Assembly: GCF_001571225.1 (NCBI RefSeq)
Contig: NZ_BCTJ01000007.1
Span: 62,001-126,000 of the forward strand
Source of the DNA: Hydrogenophaga palleronii NBRC 102513
GTDB taxonomy: Bacteria; Pseudomonadota; Gammaproteobacteria; Burkholderiales; Burkholderiaceae_C
Length of the DNA: 64,000 nucleotides
Direction: 5' to 3'
Part shown: positions 33,826 through 43,216 of the stretch, piece by piece
How positions within the stretch are numbered: position 1 is the stretch's first letter
Layout: each line of letters starts with the position of its first letter
The notes under the pieces: model-generated
What the model was told of the DNA's origin: nothing
Seen by the model: the letters and a program-made list of their open reading frames with translations, nothing else
Databases searched by the model: none
Position numbers and translations under genes: made by a program

Positions 33826-35019
33826 ATGAAACACACCGTCAAATTGCTCACCCTGGCACTCGGTGCCGCGGGTCTGTTCACCGCCGCCCACGCGCAGGAC
33901 AAGGTGCGCATCGGCTTCACCACCGACATGTCCAGCCTGTACTCGGACATCGACGGCAAGAACGGCGCCCTGGCGATCCAGATGGCGATCGACGACTTCG
34001 GCGGCAAGGTGCTGGGCCAACCCATCGAGCTGCTGAGCGCCGACCACCAGAACAAGGCCGACATCGCCGCCTCCAAGGCCCGCGAATGGTTCGACACCCA
34101 GAACCTCAGCATGATGATCGGCGGTACCAACTCGGGCACCGCGCTGGCCACGGCCAAGGTGGCGGAAGAGAAAAAGAAGGTCTACATCGTCAACGGCGCC
34201 GGCTCCTCCGCGTTGACCAACGAAGCCTGCTCGCCCTACACCGTGCACTACGCCTACGACACCGTGGCACTGGCCAAGGGCACCGGCGGCGCGGTGGTGA
34301 AACAAGGTGGCAAGGACTGGTTCTTCCTCACCGCCGACTACGCCTTCGGCCACGCACTGGAAACCGACACCGGCAACGTGGTGAAGGCCGCTGGTGGCAC
34401 CGTCAAGGGCGCGGTGCGTGCACCGTTGAACACCTCGGACTTCTCCTCCTTCCTGCTGCAGGCGCAAAGCTCGGGCGCCAAGATCATGGGCCTGGCCAAC
34501 GCCGGTGGCGACACCATCGCCTCTATCAAGGCGGCGAGCGAGTTCGGCATCACCAAGACCATGAAGCTGGCCGGTCTGCTGATGTTCATCACCGACGTGC
34601 ACAGCCTGGGCCTGAAAGACACGCAGGGCATGTACCTCACCGACAGCTGGTACTGGGACAAGGACGACGCCAGCCGCGCCTTCGCGCGCAAGTTCTTCGA
34701 CAAGGCCAAGCGCATGCCCACCAGCATCCAGGCCGCCAACTACTCGGCCACCACGACCTACCTGAAGGCGGTTGCAGCGGTGAAGAGCACCGACAGCGAC
34801 AAGGTGATGGAGCACCTCAAGAAGACGCCCATCAACGACTTCTTCGGCAAGGGCTCCATCCGTGCCGACGGCCGCTACGTGCACGACATGTACCTGATGG
34901 AAGTGAAGAAGCCGGCCGAATCCAAGGCCCCATGGGACTACTTCAAGATCGCCGCCACGCTGCCGGGCGACACCGTCTTCACGACCAAGGCCGAAACCAA
35001 ATGCAAGCTCTGGAAGTGA
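33826..35019 (+). CDS. livK: Branched-chain amino acid ABC transporter substrate-binding protein
   Basis: 397 residues, periplasmic type I binding protein (Peripla_BP_6). The start at 33826 has GGAG about ten bases upstream and gives a signal peptide KLLTLALGAAGLFTAAHAQ. The mature part begins KVRIGFTTDMSSLYSDIDGK and includes GTNSGTALATAKVAEEKKK. It delivers the ligand to LivHM. The exact substrate (leucine, other aliphatic amino acids, amides or aromatic acids) cannot be inferred from sequence alone. Confidence 0.9.
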   Translation: MKHTVKLLTLALGAAGLFTAAHAQDKVRIGFTTDMSSLYSDIDGKNGALAIQMAIDDFGGKVLGQPIELLSADHQNKADIAASKAREWFDTQNLSMMIGGTNSGTALATAKVAEEKKKVYIVNGAGSSALTNEACSPYTVHYAYDTVALAKGTGGAVVKQGGKDWFFLTADYAFGHALETDTGNVVKAAGGTVKGAVRAPLNTSDFSSFLLQAQSSGAKIMGLANAGGDTIASIKAASEFGITKTMKLAGLLMFITDVHSLGLKDTQGMYLTDSWYWDKDDASRAFARKFFDKAKRMPTSIQAANYSATTTYLKAVAAVKSTDSDKVMEHLKKTPINDFFGKGSIRADGRYVHDMYLMEVKKPAESKAPWDYFKIAATLPGDTVFTTKAETKCKLWK

Positions 35020-35102
35020 TGTGAGACAGGCGCCGCGGGCTCCGGCCCGTGGCGCCCGACCGGCACAGCCTGCCCAGCCCCACCCAACCCGACGCACCGC
35101 CG

Positions 35103-35981
35103 ATGGACCTCTTCGGAATACCCATGTCCGCCCTGCTGGGCCAGTTGCTGCTGGGCCTGGTGAACGGCTCGTTCTACGCCATCCTGAGCCTGGGGCTGGC
35201 CGTCATCTTCGGGCTGCTCAACGTCATCAACTTCGCGCACGGCGCGCTGTTCATGCTCGGCGCGGTGTTCACGTGGATGGGCATGAACTACTTCGAGCTC
35301 AACTACTGGACCATGATCGTGCTCGCGCCGCTGGCGGTGGGCCTGGTCGGCGTGGTGATCGAGCGGCTGTTCCTGCGCTGGATCTACCGGCTCGACCACC
35401 TCTACGGCCTGCTGCTCACGCTGGGCCTGACGCTGATGCTCGAAGGCGTGCTGCGCTCGGCCTACGGCGTCTCCGGCCTGCCCTACAGCGCGCCGATCTC
35501 GGGCGCCACCAACCTCGGCTTCATGGTCATGCCCAACTACCGCGGCTTCGTGGTGCTGGCCTCGCTGGTGGTGTGTTTCCTGACCTGGTACGTGATCGAA
35601 AAAACCAAGCTCGGCGCCTACCTGCGCGCGGGCACCGAGAACCCTCGCCTGGTCGAGGCCTTCGGCATCAACGTGCCGCTGATGGTCACGCTCACCTACG
35701 GCTTCGGCGTTGCCTTGGCCGGCCTGGCCGGTGTGCTGGCCGCGCCCATCATGCAGATCTCGCCGCTGATGGGGCAGAACCTGATCATCATCGTGTTCGC
35801 CGTCGTGGTGATCGGCGGCATGGGCTCCATCCTGGGCACCATCCTCACCGGCCTGGGCCTGGGCGTCATCGAGGGCCTGACCAAGGTGTTCTACCCCGAG
35901 GCCTCTTCCACCGTGGTCTTCGTCATCATGGCCATCGTGCTGCTGATCCGCCCGGCCGGGCTGTTCGGCAAGGAAAAGTGA
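35103..35981 (+). CDS. livH: Branched-chain amino acid ABC transporter permease LivH
   Basis: 292 residues from ATG 35103 (MDLFGIPMSALLG), eight or so hydrophobic helices. Family segments are LLGLVNGSFYAILSLGLAV, FGLLNVINFAHGALFMLGA and the C-terminal VFAVVVIGGMGSILGT, which includes the ATPase-contact loop. It forms the membrane pore with LivM. An in-frame start at 35049 would add 18 weakly conserved residues. livM follows after 7 bases. Confidence 0.92.
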   Translation: MDLFGIPMSALLGQLLLGLVNGSFYAILSLGLAVIFGLLNVINFAHGALFMLGAVFTWMGMNYFELNYWTMIVLAPLAVGLVGVVIERLFLRWIYRLDHLYGLLLTLGLTLMLEGVLRSAYGVSGLPYSAPISGATNLGFMVMPNYRGFVVLASLVVCFLTWYVIEKTKLGAYLRAGTENPRLVEAFGINVPLMVTLTYGFGVALAGLAGVLAAPIMQISPLMGQNLIIIVFAVVVIGGMGSILGTILTGLGLGVIEGLTKVFYPEASSTVVFVIMAIVLLIRPAGLFGKEK

Positions 35982-35988
35982 AGCCGGC

Positions 35989-36984
35989 ATGAACACCACC
36001 TCCAAGAACATCCTCTACGGCCTGTTGCTGCTCGGCCTGCTGGCCGTGCCCTTCATCGGCCTGTACCCGGTGCTGGTGATGAAGCTGCTGTGCTTCGCGC
36101 TGTTCGCCTCGGCCTTCAACCTACTGCTGGGCTACACCGGCCTGCTGTCCTTCGGCCACGCGGCCTTCCTGGGCGGCTCGGCCTATATCGCCGGCCACGC
36201 CCTCAAGGTCTGGGGCGTGCCGCCCGAGATCGGCCTGGTGCTCGGCACCCTGTTCGGCGCGGTGCTGGGCTGGCTGGTTGGCTCGCTGGCGATCCGCCGC
36301 CAGGGCATCTACTTCACCATGATCACGCTGGCGCTGGCGCAGATGCTGTTCTTCTTCTGCCTGCAGATGAAGTTCACCGGCGGCGAGGACGGCCTGCAGG
36401 GCGTGCCGCGCGGGCACCTGCTGGGCGTGCTGGACCTCGGCAACGACCTGACCATGTACTACTTCACCCTGCTGGTGACGGCGGCAGCCTTCCTCCTCAT
36501 CATGCGCATCGTGCATTCGCCGTTCGGCCAGATCCTCAAGGCGATCAAGGAAAACGAACCGCGCGCGATCTCGCTGGGTTACGACACGCAGCGTTTCAAG
36601 CTGCTGGTGTTCGTGCTGTCGGCCGCGCTGTCGGGCCTGGCCGGTTCGCTCAAGACCCTGGCCATGGGCTTCGCCACATTGACCGACGTGCACTGGACCA
36701 TGTCCGGCTCGGTGGTGCTGATGACGCTGGTGGGCGGCCTGGGCACGCTGTCGGGGCCGCTGGTGGGTGCGGCGGTGGTGATCGCGCTGGAGAACAAGCT
36801 CGGTGAGATCGGCCACTTCCTGGCCCGGGTCTCGGGCATCGACTGGTTCAACAGCCTGGGCGAGTCCGTCACCATGGTGATCGGCTTCATCTTCGTGGTG
36901 TGTGTGCTGGCCTTCCGCCGCGGCATCATGGGCGAGGCGATTGCGCTGGTGGACCGCTGGCGCGGCGGCAAGCCGCGTAACTGA
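35989..36984 (+). CDS. livM: Branched-chain amino acid ABC transporter permease LivM
   Basis: 331 residues, polytopic inner-membrane protein. Family motifs are FNLLLGYTGLLSFGHAAFLG, RRQGIYFTMITLALAQMLFF, FGQILKAIKENEPRAISLG and VVLMTLVGGLGTLSGPLVG. It completes a five-gene operon in the order livG-livF-livK-livH-livM. It ends 12 bases before the convergent msrQ stop with no obvious terminator between them. Confidence 0.93.
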   Translation: MNTTSKNILYGLLLLGLLAVPFIGLYPVLVMKLLCFALFASAFNLLLGYTGLLSFGHAAFLGGSAYIAGHALKVWGVPPEIGLVLGTLFGAVLGWLVGSLAIRRQGIYFTMITLALAQMLFFFCLQMKFTGGEDGLQGVPRGHLLGVLDLGNDLTMYYFTLLVTAAAFLLIMRIVHSPFGQILKAIKENEPRAISLGYDTQRFKLLVFVLSAALSGLAGSLKTLAMGFATLTDVHWTMSGSVVLMTLVGGLGTLSGPLVGAAVVIALENKLGEIGHFLARVSGIDWFNSLGESVTMVIGFIFVVCVLAFRRGIMGEAIALVDRWRGGKPRN

Positions 36985-36996
36985 CCGGCGCTTCCT

Positions 36997-37659
36997 TCAG
37001 GTGCGCCGTGCCGCGGCCACCATGGGTGCCTGGCGCCAGCGGCGCCACACCCGCCACAGCAGCAGGCTGGCCAGGATGGCGGCGTAGACGTACACCTCGG
37101 TGAAGTTGTTCTTGCCGGCGCGCATCCAGAAGAAGTGCAGCACCGCCAGGCCGGCCACCAGGTACACCGCGCGGTGCAGCCATTGCCAGCGCATCGCGCC
37201 GAGCGCACGGATGGCGCGGTTGAACGAGGTGGCGGCCAGCGCCAGCAACAGCAGCCAGGCCAGGAAACCCACCAGGATGAAAGGCCGCTTGGCAATGTCT
37301 GCCGCAATGCTCGCCGCATCGAACTCCATGTCGAACCAGGCGTAGGCCAGCAGGTGCATGCAGGCGTAGAAGAACACGAACAGGCCGACCATGCGGCGCA
37401 ACCGCGCCAGCGCCGGCCAGCCGGCGGTGACCCGCAGCGGCGTGACCAGCAGCACCAGCACCAGGAAACGCAGCGTCCAGTCACCCAGGGAGCGGATCAG
37501 CGCCTCGGCCGGGTTGGCGCCGAGCTGGTTGGCGAAGGCCGCGTACACCAGCCAGATGAATGGCCCCAGCGCCAGCACGAAGAGAAAGGGCTTGGCGGCG
37601 GCGTGCCCGAGCCAGCGGTTCACCCGCGAGCCGGCCGGGCGCGGGCGCGTGGTGGCCAT
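36997..37659 (-). CDS. msrQ: Haem-binding membrane subunit MsrQ of the periplasmic methionine sulfoxide reductase
   Basis: 220 residues with about six transmembrane segments. Haem-ligand type histidines are in FYACMHLLAYAWFD and WQWLHRAVYLVAGLAVLHFFW. MsrQ passes electrons from the respiratory chain or a flavin reductase to MsrP, which repairs oxidised methionines in periplasmic proteins. Its ATG shares a base with the msrP TGA (TGATG), so the two are coupled. Confidence 0.93.
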   Translation of the reverse strand: MATTRPRPAGSRVNRWLGHAAAKPFLFVLALGPFIWLVYAAFANQLGANPAEALIRSLGDWTLRFLVLVLLVTPLRVTAGWPALARLRRMVGLFVFFYACMHLLAYAWFDMEFDAASIAADIAKRPFILVGFLAWLLLLALAATSFNRAIRALGAMRWQWLHRAVYLVAGLAVLHFFWMRAGKNNFTEVYVYAAILASLLLWRVWRRWRQAPMVAAARRT

Positions 37660-38663
37660 CAGAACTGCTTGCGCAGGTCCATGCCGGTATAGAGCTGCGC
37701 CACCTGCGGCGCATAGCCGTTGAACATCTGCGTCGGGCGGCGCTTGGCAAACAGGCCACCGCCTTCGCCGATGCGGCGCTCGCTGGCCTGGCTCCAGCGC
37801 GGGTGCGAGACCTCGGGGTTCACGTTGGAATAAAAGCCGTACTCCTGCGGCGCGGCCACGTTCCAGGCGGTGCGCGGCTCCTTGTCGGTGAAGCGGATCT
37901 TGACCAGCGACTTGCCACTCTTGAAGCCGTACTTCCAGGGCACCACCAGGCGCAGCGGCGCGCCGTTCTGGTTCGGCAGCACCTCACCGTACATGCCGAA
38001 GGCCAGCAGGGTCAGCGGGTGCATGGCTTCGTCCAGCCGCAAGCCTTCCACGTAGGGCCAGCCCAGCACGTTGGAGCGCAGGCCGGGCATCTGCTTGGGG
38101 TCGGCCAGCGTCACGAACTCCACGTACTTCGCGCTGCCCTGCGGCTGCACCTGCTTGATGAGTTCGCTCAGGGAATAACCGACCCAGGGGATCACCATCG
38201 ACCAGCCTTCGACGCAGCGCAGCCGGTAGATGCGTTCTTCCATCGGGCTGAGCTTGAGCAGGGCATCGAGATCGAAGCTGCCGGGCTTGTTCACCAGGCC
38301 TTCCACCTCCACCGTCCAGGGGCGCGGCTTGAGCGTCTTGGCGTGGGCCACGGGGTCGGACTTGTCGGTGCCGAACTCGTAGAAGTTGTTGTACGAGCTG
38401 ACGTCGTCGTAAGAGGTCAGCGCCTCCATGGTGACGGCGCCCTCCACCGTGGAGCGCCGCCCGGGCAGCGCCGCGAGCCGGCCCGGCTTGGGCGTGGCCG
38501 AGGCCGCCTGCGCCCAAGCCTGGCGGCCAGCCGGCCAGGCCGCCAGCCCACCCGCAGCCGCCGCGGCAAGCAACCACTGGCGCCGGTTGCGGTACACGTC
38601 TGGCGGGGTGATGTCGCTGCCCAGCGGGTGCTGGAAGCCATTGTCTTGTGTGCGGATGAGCAT
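37659..38663 (-). CDS. msrP: Periplasmic methionine sulfoxide reductase catalytic subunit MsrP
   Basis: 334 residues, molybdopterin enzyme of the sulfite oxidase fold. A twin-arginine export signal is visible ([18 protein letters not shown]), and the molybdenum-ligand cysteine is Cys150 in [16 protein letters not shown]. Other family blocks are [15 protein letters not shown] and [20 protein letters not shown]. Reduces both diastereomers of methionine sulfoxide in characterised members. Start at ATG 38663; the frame remains open upstream but the added residues look non-coding. Confidence 0.94.
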   Translation of the reverse strand: MLIRTQDNGFQHPLGSDITPPDVYRNRRQWLLAAAAAGGLAAWPAGRQAWAQAASATPKPGRLAALPGRRSTVEGAVTMEALTSYDDVSSYNNFYEFGTDKSDPVAHAKTLKPRPWTVEVEGLVNKPGSFDLDALLKLSPMEERIYRLRCVEGWSMVIPWVGYSLSELIKQVQPQGSAKYVEFVTLADPKQMPGLRSNVLGWPYVEGLRLDEAMHPLTLLAFGMYGEVLPNQNGAPLRLVVPWKYGFKSGKSLVKIRFTDKEPRTAWNVAAPQEYGFYSNVNPEVSHPRWSQASERRIGEGGGLFAKRRPTQMFNGYAPQVAQLYTGMDLRKQF

Positions 38664-38752
38664 GATGGTGCCGTCCTTGCTGAAGTGCTTCCGGCGGCGG
38701 GAGATGCCGCGCCGGCGTTTCTGCCATCGTAAGACCGAAAGGCATGGCGCGA

Positions 38753-38782
38753 GTTCCGGGCGCCGCGCTGGCGCACCGGAAC
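38753..38782 (-). terminator. Long hairpin after ccsB
   Basis: Ten bases beyond the ccsB stop on the minus strand, GTTCCGG/CCGGAAC (38753-38759 with 38776-38782) and GCGCC/GGCGC (38760-38764 with 38770-38774) form a 12-base stem with a single bulged base and a 5-base loop. There is no clear U tract. It probably marks the end of the resB-ccsB transcript before msrP. Confidence 0.55.
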
Positions 38783-38791
38783 CCGGCTTTG

Positions 38792-40159
38792 TCAGAGCTC
38801 GCCGTAGCTGTGCAGACCCGAGAGGAACATGTTCACGCCGAGGAAGGCGAAGGTGGTGATGGCCAAGCCGACCAGCGCCCACCAGGCCGCCACCGTGCCG
38901 CGCAGGCCCTTCATGAGGCGCATGTGCAGCCAGGCCGCGTAGTTGAGCCAGACGATCAGCGCCCAGGTTTCCTTCGGGTCCCAGCTCCAGTAACCACCCC
39001 AGGCTTCGGCCGCCCACAGGGCGCCCAGCACGGTGGCGATGGTGAAGAAGGCGAAGCCGACGGCGATGGCCTTGTACATCACGTCGTCCAGCACCTCGAA
39101 GCTGGGCAGGCGCGCGGCGATGCGCCGGCGGCCGAACATGATGGTGGCCACGATCAGTGCCGAGATGCCGAAGTAAACGAACCAGTAGCTGCTGCCATTC
39201 TCGGCCGCCGACTGGCGGAACACGATGGGTTCAAAACACAGCACCACGCCCAGCAGCCACAGCGGCGCGAGCTTGTACCAGCGGCTCTCGGTGGCACTCT
39301 GCTTGATCAGGTAGGCAAAGGCCAGCATGGCGGCGATGGCGAAGGTGCCGTAGCCGATGAAGTTGGCCGGCACGTGCAGCTTCATCCACCAGCTCTTGAG
39401 CGCCGGCACCAGCGGCTGGATGGCGTGGGCCTCGCGGATCACGGTGTACCAGAGCAGGAAGCCGACCGCTGCGCTGACCACCAGCATCACGAAGGCGCCC
39501 ATGCCACGCGTCTTGTACTGGTCTTCGTAGTACAGGTAGAAGGCGGCGGTCATCCAGCAGAACAGCACGAACACCTCGTACAGGTTGCTGACCGGGATGT
39601 GGCCGATGTCCGGGCCGATCTGGTGGCTTTCGTACCAGCGCACCATGGTGCCGACCAGCGCCAGCGTGATCGCCACCCAGACCATGCGCGAGCCGAGCAG
39701 CTCGAAAGTCTCGCCCGCGCGCTTGAACATGCCGACCCAGTAGAACGCGGTGCTCATGAAGAACAGCACGCTCATCCACAAAATGGCCGACTGGCTGGAG
39801 ATGAAGTACTTGAGCAGGAAGACCTGGTCGGCGCGCGCCAGGTCGGCCGTGCCATCCGGCGCCTGGTAAAGCCAGAGCGCCAGCAGCGAGATCGCCGTCA
39901 CCACCACCGTGAGCGCGCGTAACGGCCGCCAGAACCAGCCCAGCCAGATCATGGCCGGCACGGTGCCCCAGAGGATGGCTTTCTCGTAGCCGTCCATGGC
40001 CGCGTTGTAGCGCACGAAGGCCAGCGTGGCGCCGGCGATGACGAACACGGCGAACAGCCAGTCCCAGACATTGCGGCGGGAGAAGTAACCCGGCTGCAGA
40101 CCGTGGCTGTTCTGCGCTTTCTTCAGCTCGATGGTCTGCGTGGCGGCGGTGGTATTCAT
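38792..40159 (-). CDS. ccsB: Cytochrome c biogenesis protein CcsB/CcsA (System II haem lyase subunit)
   Basis: 455 residues with about eight transmembrane helices. The haem-handling WWD-type segment is [19 protein letters not shown], and flanking histidines lie in IGYGTF-adjacent [12 protein letters not shown] and LHMRLMKG. With ResB it exports haem and attaches it to CxxCH motifs of apocytochromes c in the periplasm. It overlaps the resB stop (ATGA). Naming of this subunit varies (CcsA, CcsB, ResC). Confidence 0.94.
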   Translation of the reverse strand: MNTTAATQTIELKKAQNSHGLQPGYFSRRNVWDWLFAVFVIAGATLAFVRYNAAMDGYEKAILWGTVPAMIWLGWFWRPLRALTVVVTAISLLALWLYQAPDGTADLARADQVFLLKYFISSQSAILWMSVLFFMSTAFYWVGMFKRAGETFELLGSRMVWVAITLALVGTMVRWYESHQIGPDIGHIPVSNLYEVFVLFCWMTAAFYLYYEDQYKTRGMGAFVMLVVSAAVGFLLWYTVIREAHAIQPLVPALKSWWMKLHVPANFIGYGTFAIAAMLAFAYLIKQSATESRWYKLAPLWLLGVVLCFEPIVFRQSAAENGSSYWFVYFGISALIVATIMFGRRRIAARLPSFEVLDDVMYKAIAVGFAFFTIATVLGALWAAEAWGGYWSWDPKETWALIVWLNYAAWLHMRLMKGLRGTVAAWWALVGLAITTFAFLGVNMFLSGLHSYGEL

Positions 40160-42312
40160 GCTTGCACCTTCAGCAATTGGGTCTTCAACAGATCGAACTC
40201 GCGGTCGGCTTCCATCGTCTTGCGGTTCGACGACAGGGCCATGGTGGCCTGCGAGGCTTGCGCGCCGGCGGGCGAAAGCCAGACCCAGAGGCGGCGCTCG
40301 CGCACATAGAGCATGGCAAAAACGCCGATGATGAGCAACAGGCAGCCCAGGTAGACGATGTTCTGCCCGGGCGCGCGCGCCACCTGGAACACGCTGGCCT
40401 GCACGTGCGTGAAGTCGGTCAGCTGGAAGGTCATGGGCGCGGGGTAGAAGAAGCTGTCGCTCAGGCTGATCACCGCCTGCGACATGAAGCGCTGCATGCC
40501 CTCGCTCGGCTCCAGCGGCGCCAGGCCGGCGCGCTCGCGGCTGATCTGCAGCAGCTCGAACAGCGTGCCGTTCAGGATGCGCACCAGCACGTCGCTGGCG
40601 CGTTCACGCTCGGCCGCGGGCACGTTGTTTTCCAGGAAGGCCGACACCGCCTGCAGGCCACCACGCACCGCATTCGGTGCGGCGCCGTTGGCGGCCGCGG
40701 GCTGCACACCGGGGGCGTTGACCGACTCGGCGCCGGCGAACAGGCCCAGGGCACGCGCGGCCGAGACCGACAGCGCCTCGACCAGATCGGACCGACCGTC
40801 CTCGACCGCCGACGCGGCATAGCGCCGCACCGCTTCTTCGCGCATGCGCGGGTCTTCGAGCGCGGCACGCAGGCGCACAAAACCGTCCAGGCCATCCTTT
40901 TCGTCGACCGGCACACGCAGGTAACGGAACGGCTCGGAAGGCGTCTCGCGCAGCCCCAGCAGGTACACGCGCGCGCCGTCGATCTCCACCGGCAGCATGT
41001 AGTTGTGGTACTCCACCGCCTGCCCGGCGGCGTCGCGCAGCTTGTAGGTCACGCTGGGGCCCACGTTGCGCAGGGTCTTTTCGGTCACGGTCTTGTGGCC
41101 CGAACCCAGGCGGCTTTCGATCGAGCCGCGCAGGTCCACCTTGCGCACGTCCACACCCGCCGCGGCGTTGCTGCCCGCGAAGTTCTCCACGTTGATCACG
41201 CGCAGGCCTGTGTACTCCAGCGTCAGCTTGTCGTCACCATTGCTCAGCGCGGTGCTGCTGCCGATGGTGCCTTCGATCTCGAACGGCCGCGTCGGGCCGT
41301 TGATGGGCACGGCCTGCAGCTTCACGCGCGAACCGCCGTCGTCGAAACTGGACTGGTAGATGTTGATGCCGTGGGAACTGGCCGGGTGGTTCACCTCCAC
41401 ACGCGCGTCGCGGGCTTCGCCGGTTTCCTTGTCGTGGATCACGATCTCGCTGGCGAACAGCTTGGGCATGCCGGTGTCGTAGTACTCGACGATGAACTTC
41501 TTCAGCTCGACCGAGAACGGCAGGTCCTGCAGCAGCACGCCTTGCGGCTGCGCGATGATGGCCGTGCTGGCCGAGGTGCCTTCGGTGACGAGCAGGTTGC
41601 CGCGGAAGGTCGGGTTGCGGCTCGAGAGCCGGTGCTGCGCCGGCACGTCGGCGATCAGGCCACCGCCCATGAAGGCGGACTTGCCGTTGAACCAGGTCTG
41701 CGCGCGCACGATCAGGTCGCCATCGAGCAGACCACCGATACACACCAGCACGATGGCGCTGTGCGCCGCCAGGTAACCGATCTTGTTGGCCGCGCCGGCC
41801 TTGGCCGCCACCATCCAGCCGGTGCCCTCGGGCGTGTCGCGCGACTGCAGCTTCACCTTCCAGCCCGAACCCAGCAGGGTCTGGCCGATGCGGTTGGCCG
41901 CCACTTCCGGCGTTTCACCCAGCGCGCCCTCGGCGCGGTGCGGGAAGGCCTTGAGGCTTTGCGCGCGGATGTTTTCCTTGTAGGCCTTGAAGTCGGCCAG
42001 GATCTTGGGCGTGTTGCGCACGATGCACAGGCTGGTGCTCACCACCAGGAACGCCAGGATCAGCAGGAACCACCAGGCGCTGTAGACCGAATACAGGTAG
42101 GCACTGCCGAACACGTCGGCCCAGAACGGACCGAACTGGTTGACGTAGTTGATGAAGGGCTCGTGCTGCTTGATCACGGTGCCGATCACCGACGCGATGC
42201 AGATCACGGTGAGCAGCGAGATCGCAAAACGCATCGACGACAGCAACTCGACCAGCTCGCTGACGATGCGCGAGCCGGTGCGGATGTGCAGGCCTTGGGT
42301 GGAAACGGTCAT
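40156..42312 (-). CDS. resB: Cytochrome c biogenesis protein ResB
   Basis: 718 residues from ATG 42312. Three N-terminal helices (SMRFAISLLTVICIASVIGTVI; WFLLILAFLVVSTSLCIV; and one near residue 160), a large periplasmic domain and a last helix near the C-terminus (NIVYLGCLLLIIGVFAML) follow the ResB/Ccs1 plan. It is the partner of CcsB in System II cytochrome c maturation. A TTG at 42342 would add ten residues. A hairpin followed by five U lies in its leader. Confidence 0.94.
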   Translation of the reverse strand: MTVSTQGLHIRTGSRIVSELVELLSSMRFAISLLTVICIASVIGTVIKQHEPFINYVNQFGPFWADVFGSAYLYSVYSAWWFLLILAFLVVSTSLCIVRNTPKILADFKAYKENIRAQSLKAFPHRAEGALGETPEVAANRIGQTLLGSGWKVKLQSRDTPEGTGWMVAAKAGAANKIGYLAAHSAIVLVCIGGLLDGDLIVRAQTWFNGKSAFMGGGLIADVPAQHRLSSRNPTFRGNLLVTEGTSASTAIIAQPQGVLLQDLPFSVELKKFIVEYYDTGMPKLFASEIVIHDKETGEARDARVEVNHPASSHGINIYQSSFDDGGSRVKLQAVPINGPTRPFEIEGTIGSSTALSNGDDKLTLEYTGLRVINVENFAGSNAAAGVDVRKVDLRGSIESRLGSGHKTVTEKTLRNVGPSVTYKLRDAAGQAVEYHNYMLPVEIDGARVYLLGLRETPSEPFRYLRVPVDEKDGLDGFVRLRAALEDPRMREEAVRRYAASAVEDGRSDLVEALSVSAARALGLFAGAESVNAPGVQPAAANGAAPNAVRGGLQAVSAFLENNVPAAERERASDVLVRILNGTLFELLQISRERAGLAPLEPSEGMQRFMSQAVISLSDSFFYPAPMTFQLTDFTHVQASVFQVARAPGQNIVYLGCLLLIIGVFAMLYVRERRLWVWLSPAGAQASQATMALSSNRKTMEADREFDLLKTQLLKVQA

Positions 42313-42340
42313 GGGGATGTCGGGGGCGGAACGGTGCAGC

Positions 42341-42375
42341 AAAAAGGGCGGCCCCGGTGTTCCCGGAACGCGCCC
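42341..42375 (-). terminator. Terminator-like hairpin in the resB leader
   Basis: On the minus strand GGGCG and CGCCC (complement of 42371-42375 and 42346-42350) enclose a smaller GTTC/GAAC stem and are followed directly by five T (42341-42345). It is 29 bases before the resB ATG and after the candidate promoter at 42417-42446, so it is either an attenuator for resB or the end of the cytochrome c4 transcript. Confidence 0.5.
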
Positions 42376-42416
42376 TGATGTGATGTGTTTATTGGCTGGC
42401 GGTTCAACGCCCGGCG

Positions 42417-42446
42417 GTTTTATTGCATTGTGCCGGCAAATATCAA
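42417..42446 (-). promoter_or_regulatory. Candidate resB promoter with inverted repeat
   Basis: On the minus strand TTGATA (complement 42441..42446) and TAAAAC (complement 42417..42422) are 18 bases apart, about 105 bases before resB. The inverted repeat TGCATTG (42424-42430) / CAATGCA (42444-42450) overlaps it. The 11 bases at 42420-42430 are identical to 17347-17357 in the gltB promoter region. Confidence 0.4.
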
Positions 42447-42497
42447 TGCAGGCTTATATCCCAAGCCACCGCGAAGGGCTTGTGCGTGCAACGCGTT

Positions 42498-43115
42498 TCA
42501 GCGCAGGCCGGCGATGTAGTCGGCCACGGCCGCGATTTCGCGGTCGTTCATCTTGGCCGCCACGTCCTTCATCTGCGCGTTGTTCTTGCGCGTGCCGTCA
42601 CGGAAATGCTTGAGCTGGGTGGCGGTGTACTCGGCCTGCTGGCCCGACAGACGCGGGTACTGCGAAGGGATGCCGGCGCCGTTCGGGCTGTGGCAACCGG
42701 CGCAGGCGGCGATCTGGCGATCGGCAATGCCGCCGCGGTAAATGCGTTCGCCCAGCGTCACGAGCTCCTTGTCGGTGGCCGCGCCGGTCTTGTTGTCCTT
42801 CTGCGAAGCCAGCCAGTAGGCGATGTTGCGCATGTCGGCGTCGGACAGGGCGGAGGCAAAGCCCTTCATGATGGCGTTGTCGCGCTTGCCCGATTTGTAG
42901 TCCTGCAGCTGCTTGACCAGGTACTCGGGGTGCTGGTGCGCCAGCTTGGGGTTGGCCGGCGTGGTCGAATTGCCATCCGCCGCGTGGCAGGCCACGCACA
43001 CCTGACCATACATGGCGCTGCCCTTGGCCAGATCGGGCTTGACCGATTGAGCCTGGACGCTGAACGACAGGGCTGCGGCTGCAGCGGCGCAAAGAAAGGA
43101 AACAGGCAATTTCAT
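42498..43115 (-). CDS. Cytochrome c4 (dihaem c-type cytochrome)
   Basis: 205 residues from ATG 43115. A signal peptide (FLCAAAAAALSFSVQAQ) precedes two homologous class I cytochrome domains, each with a haem-binding motif: CVACH near residue 40 and CAGCH near 135. The sixth ligand methionines are plausibly in NAIMKGFASALSD and NAQMKDVAAKMND. It carries electrons in the periplasm, typically to a cbb3 or other terminal oxidase. It is divergent from engB and lies upstream of the resB-ccsB genes that mature such cytochromes. Confidence 0.92.
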   Translation of the reverse strand: MKLPVSFLCAAAAAALSFSVQAQSVKPDLAKGSAMYGQVCVACHAADGNSTTPANPKLAHQHPEYLVKQLQDYKSGKRDNAIMKGFASALSDADMRNIAYWLASQKDNKTGAATDKELVTLGERIYRGGIADRQIAACAGCHSPNGAGIPSQYPRLSGQQAEYTATQLKHFRDGTRKNNAQMKDVAAKMNDREIAAVADYIAGLR

Positions 43116-43162
43116 GACGGGGCGGGCGTCGGTCGCGACGGGTTCGTTGTGGGAATTCTCGG

Positions 43163-43176
43163 TTTGTCTGGACAAA
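43163..43176. promoter_or_regulatory. 14-base palindrome between cytochrome c4 and engB
   Basis: TTTGTCTGGACAAA: TTTGTC at 43163-43168 and GACAAA at 43171-43176 are perfect inverted repeats two bases apart, in the divergent promoter region. TACAAT at 43189-43194 is a good -10 for engB, with TTGTCT at 43164-43169 a possible -35 at a long 19-base spacing. The palindrome would overlap that -35, as expected of an operator. Confidence 0.4.
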
Positions 43177-43216
43177 GCCAATCGATTTTACAATGCCCCA
43201 CCGGGAAAGCCCCCAA

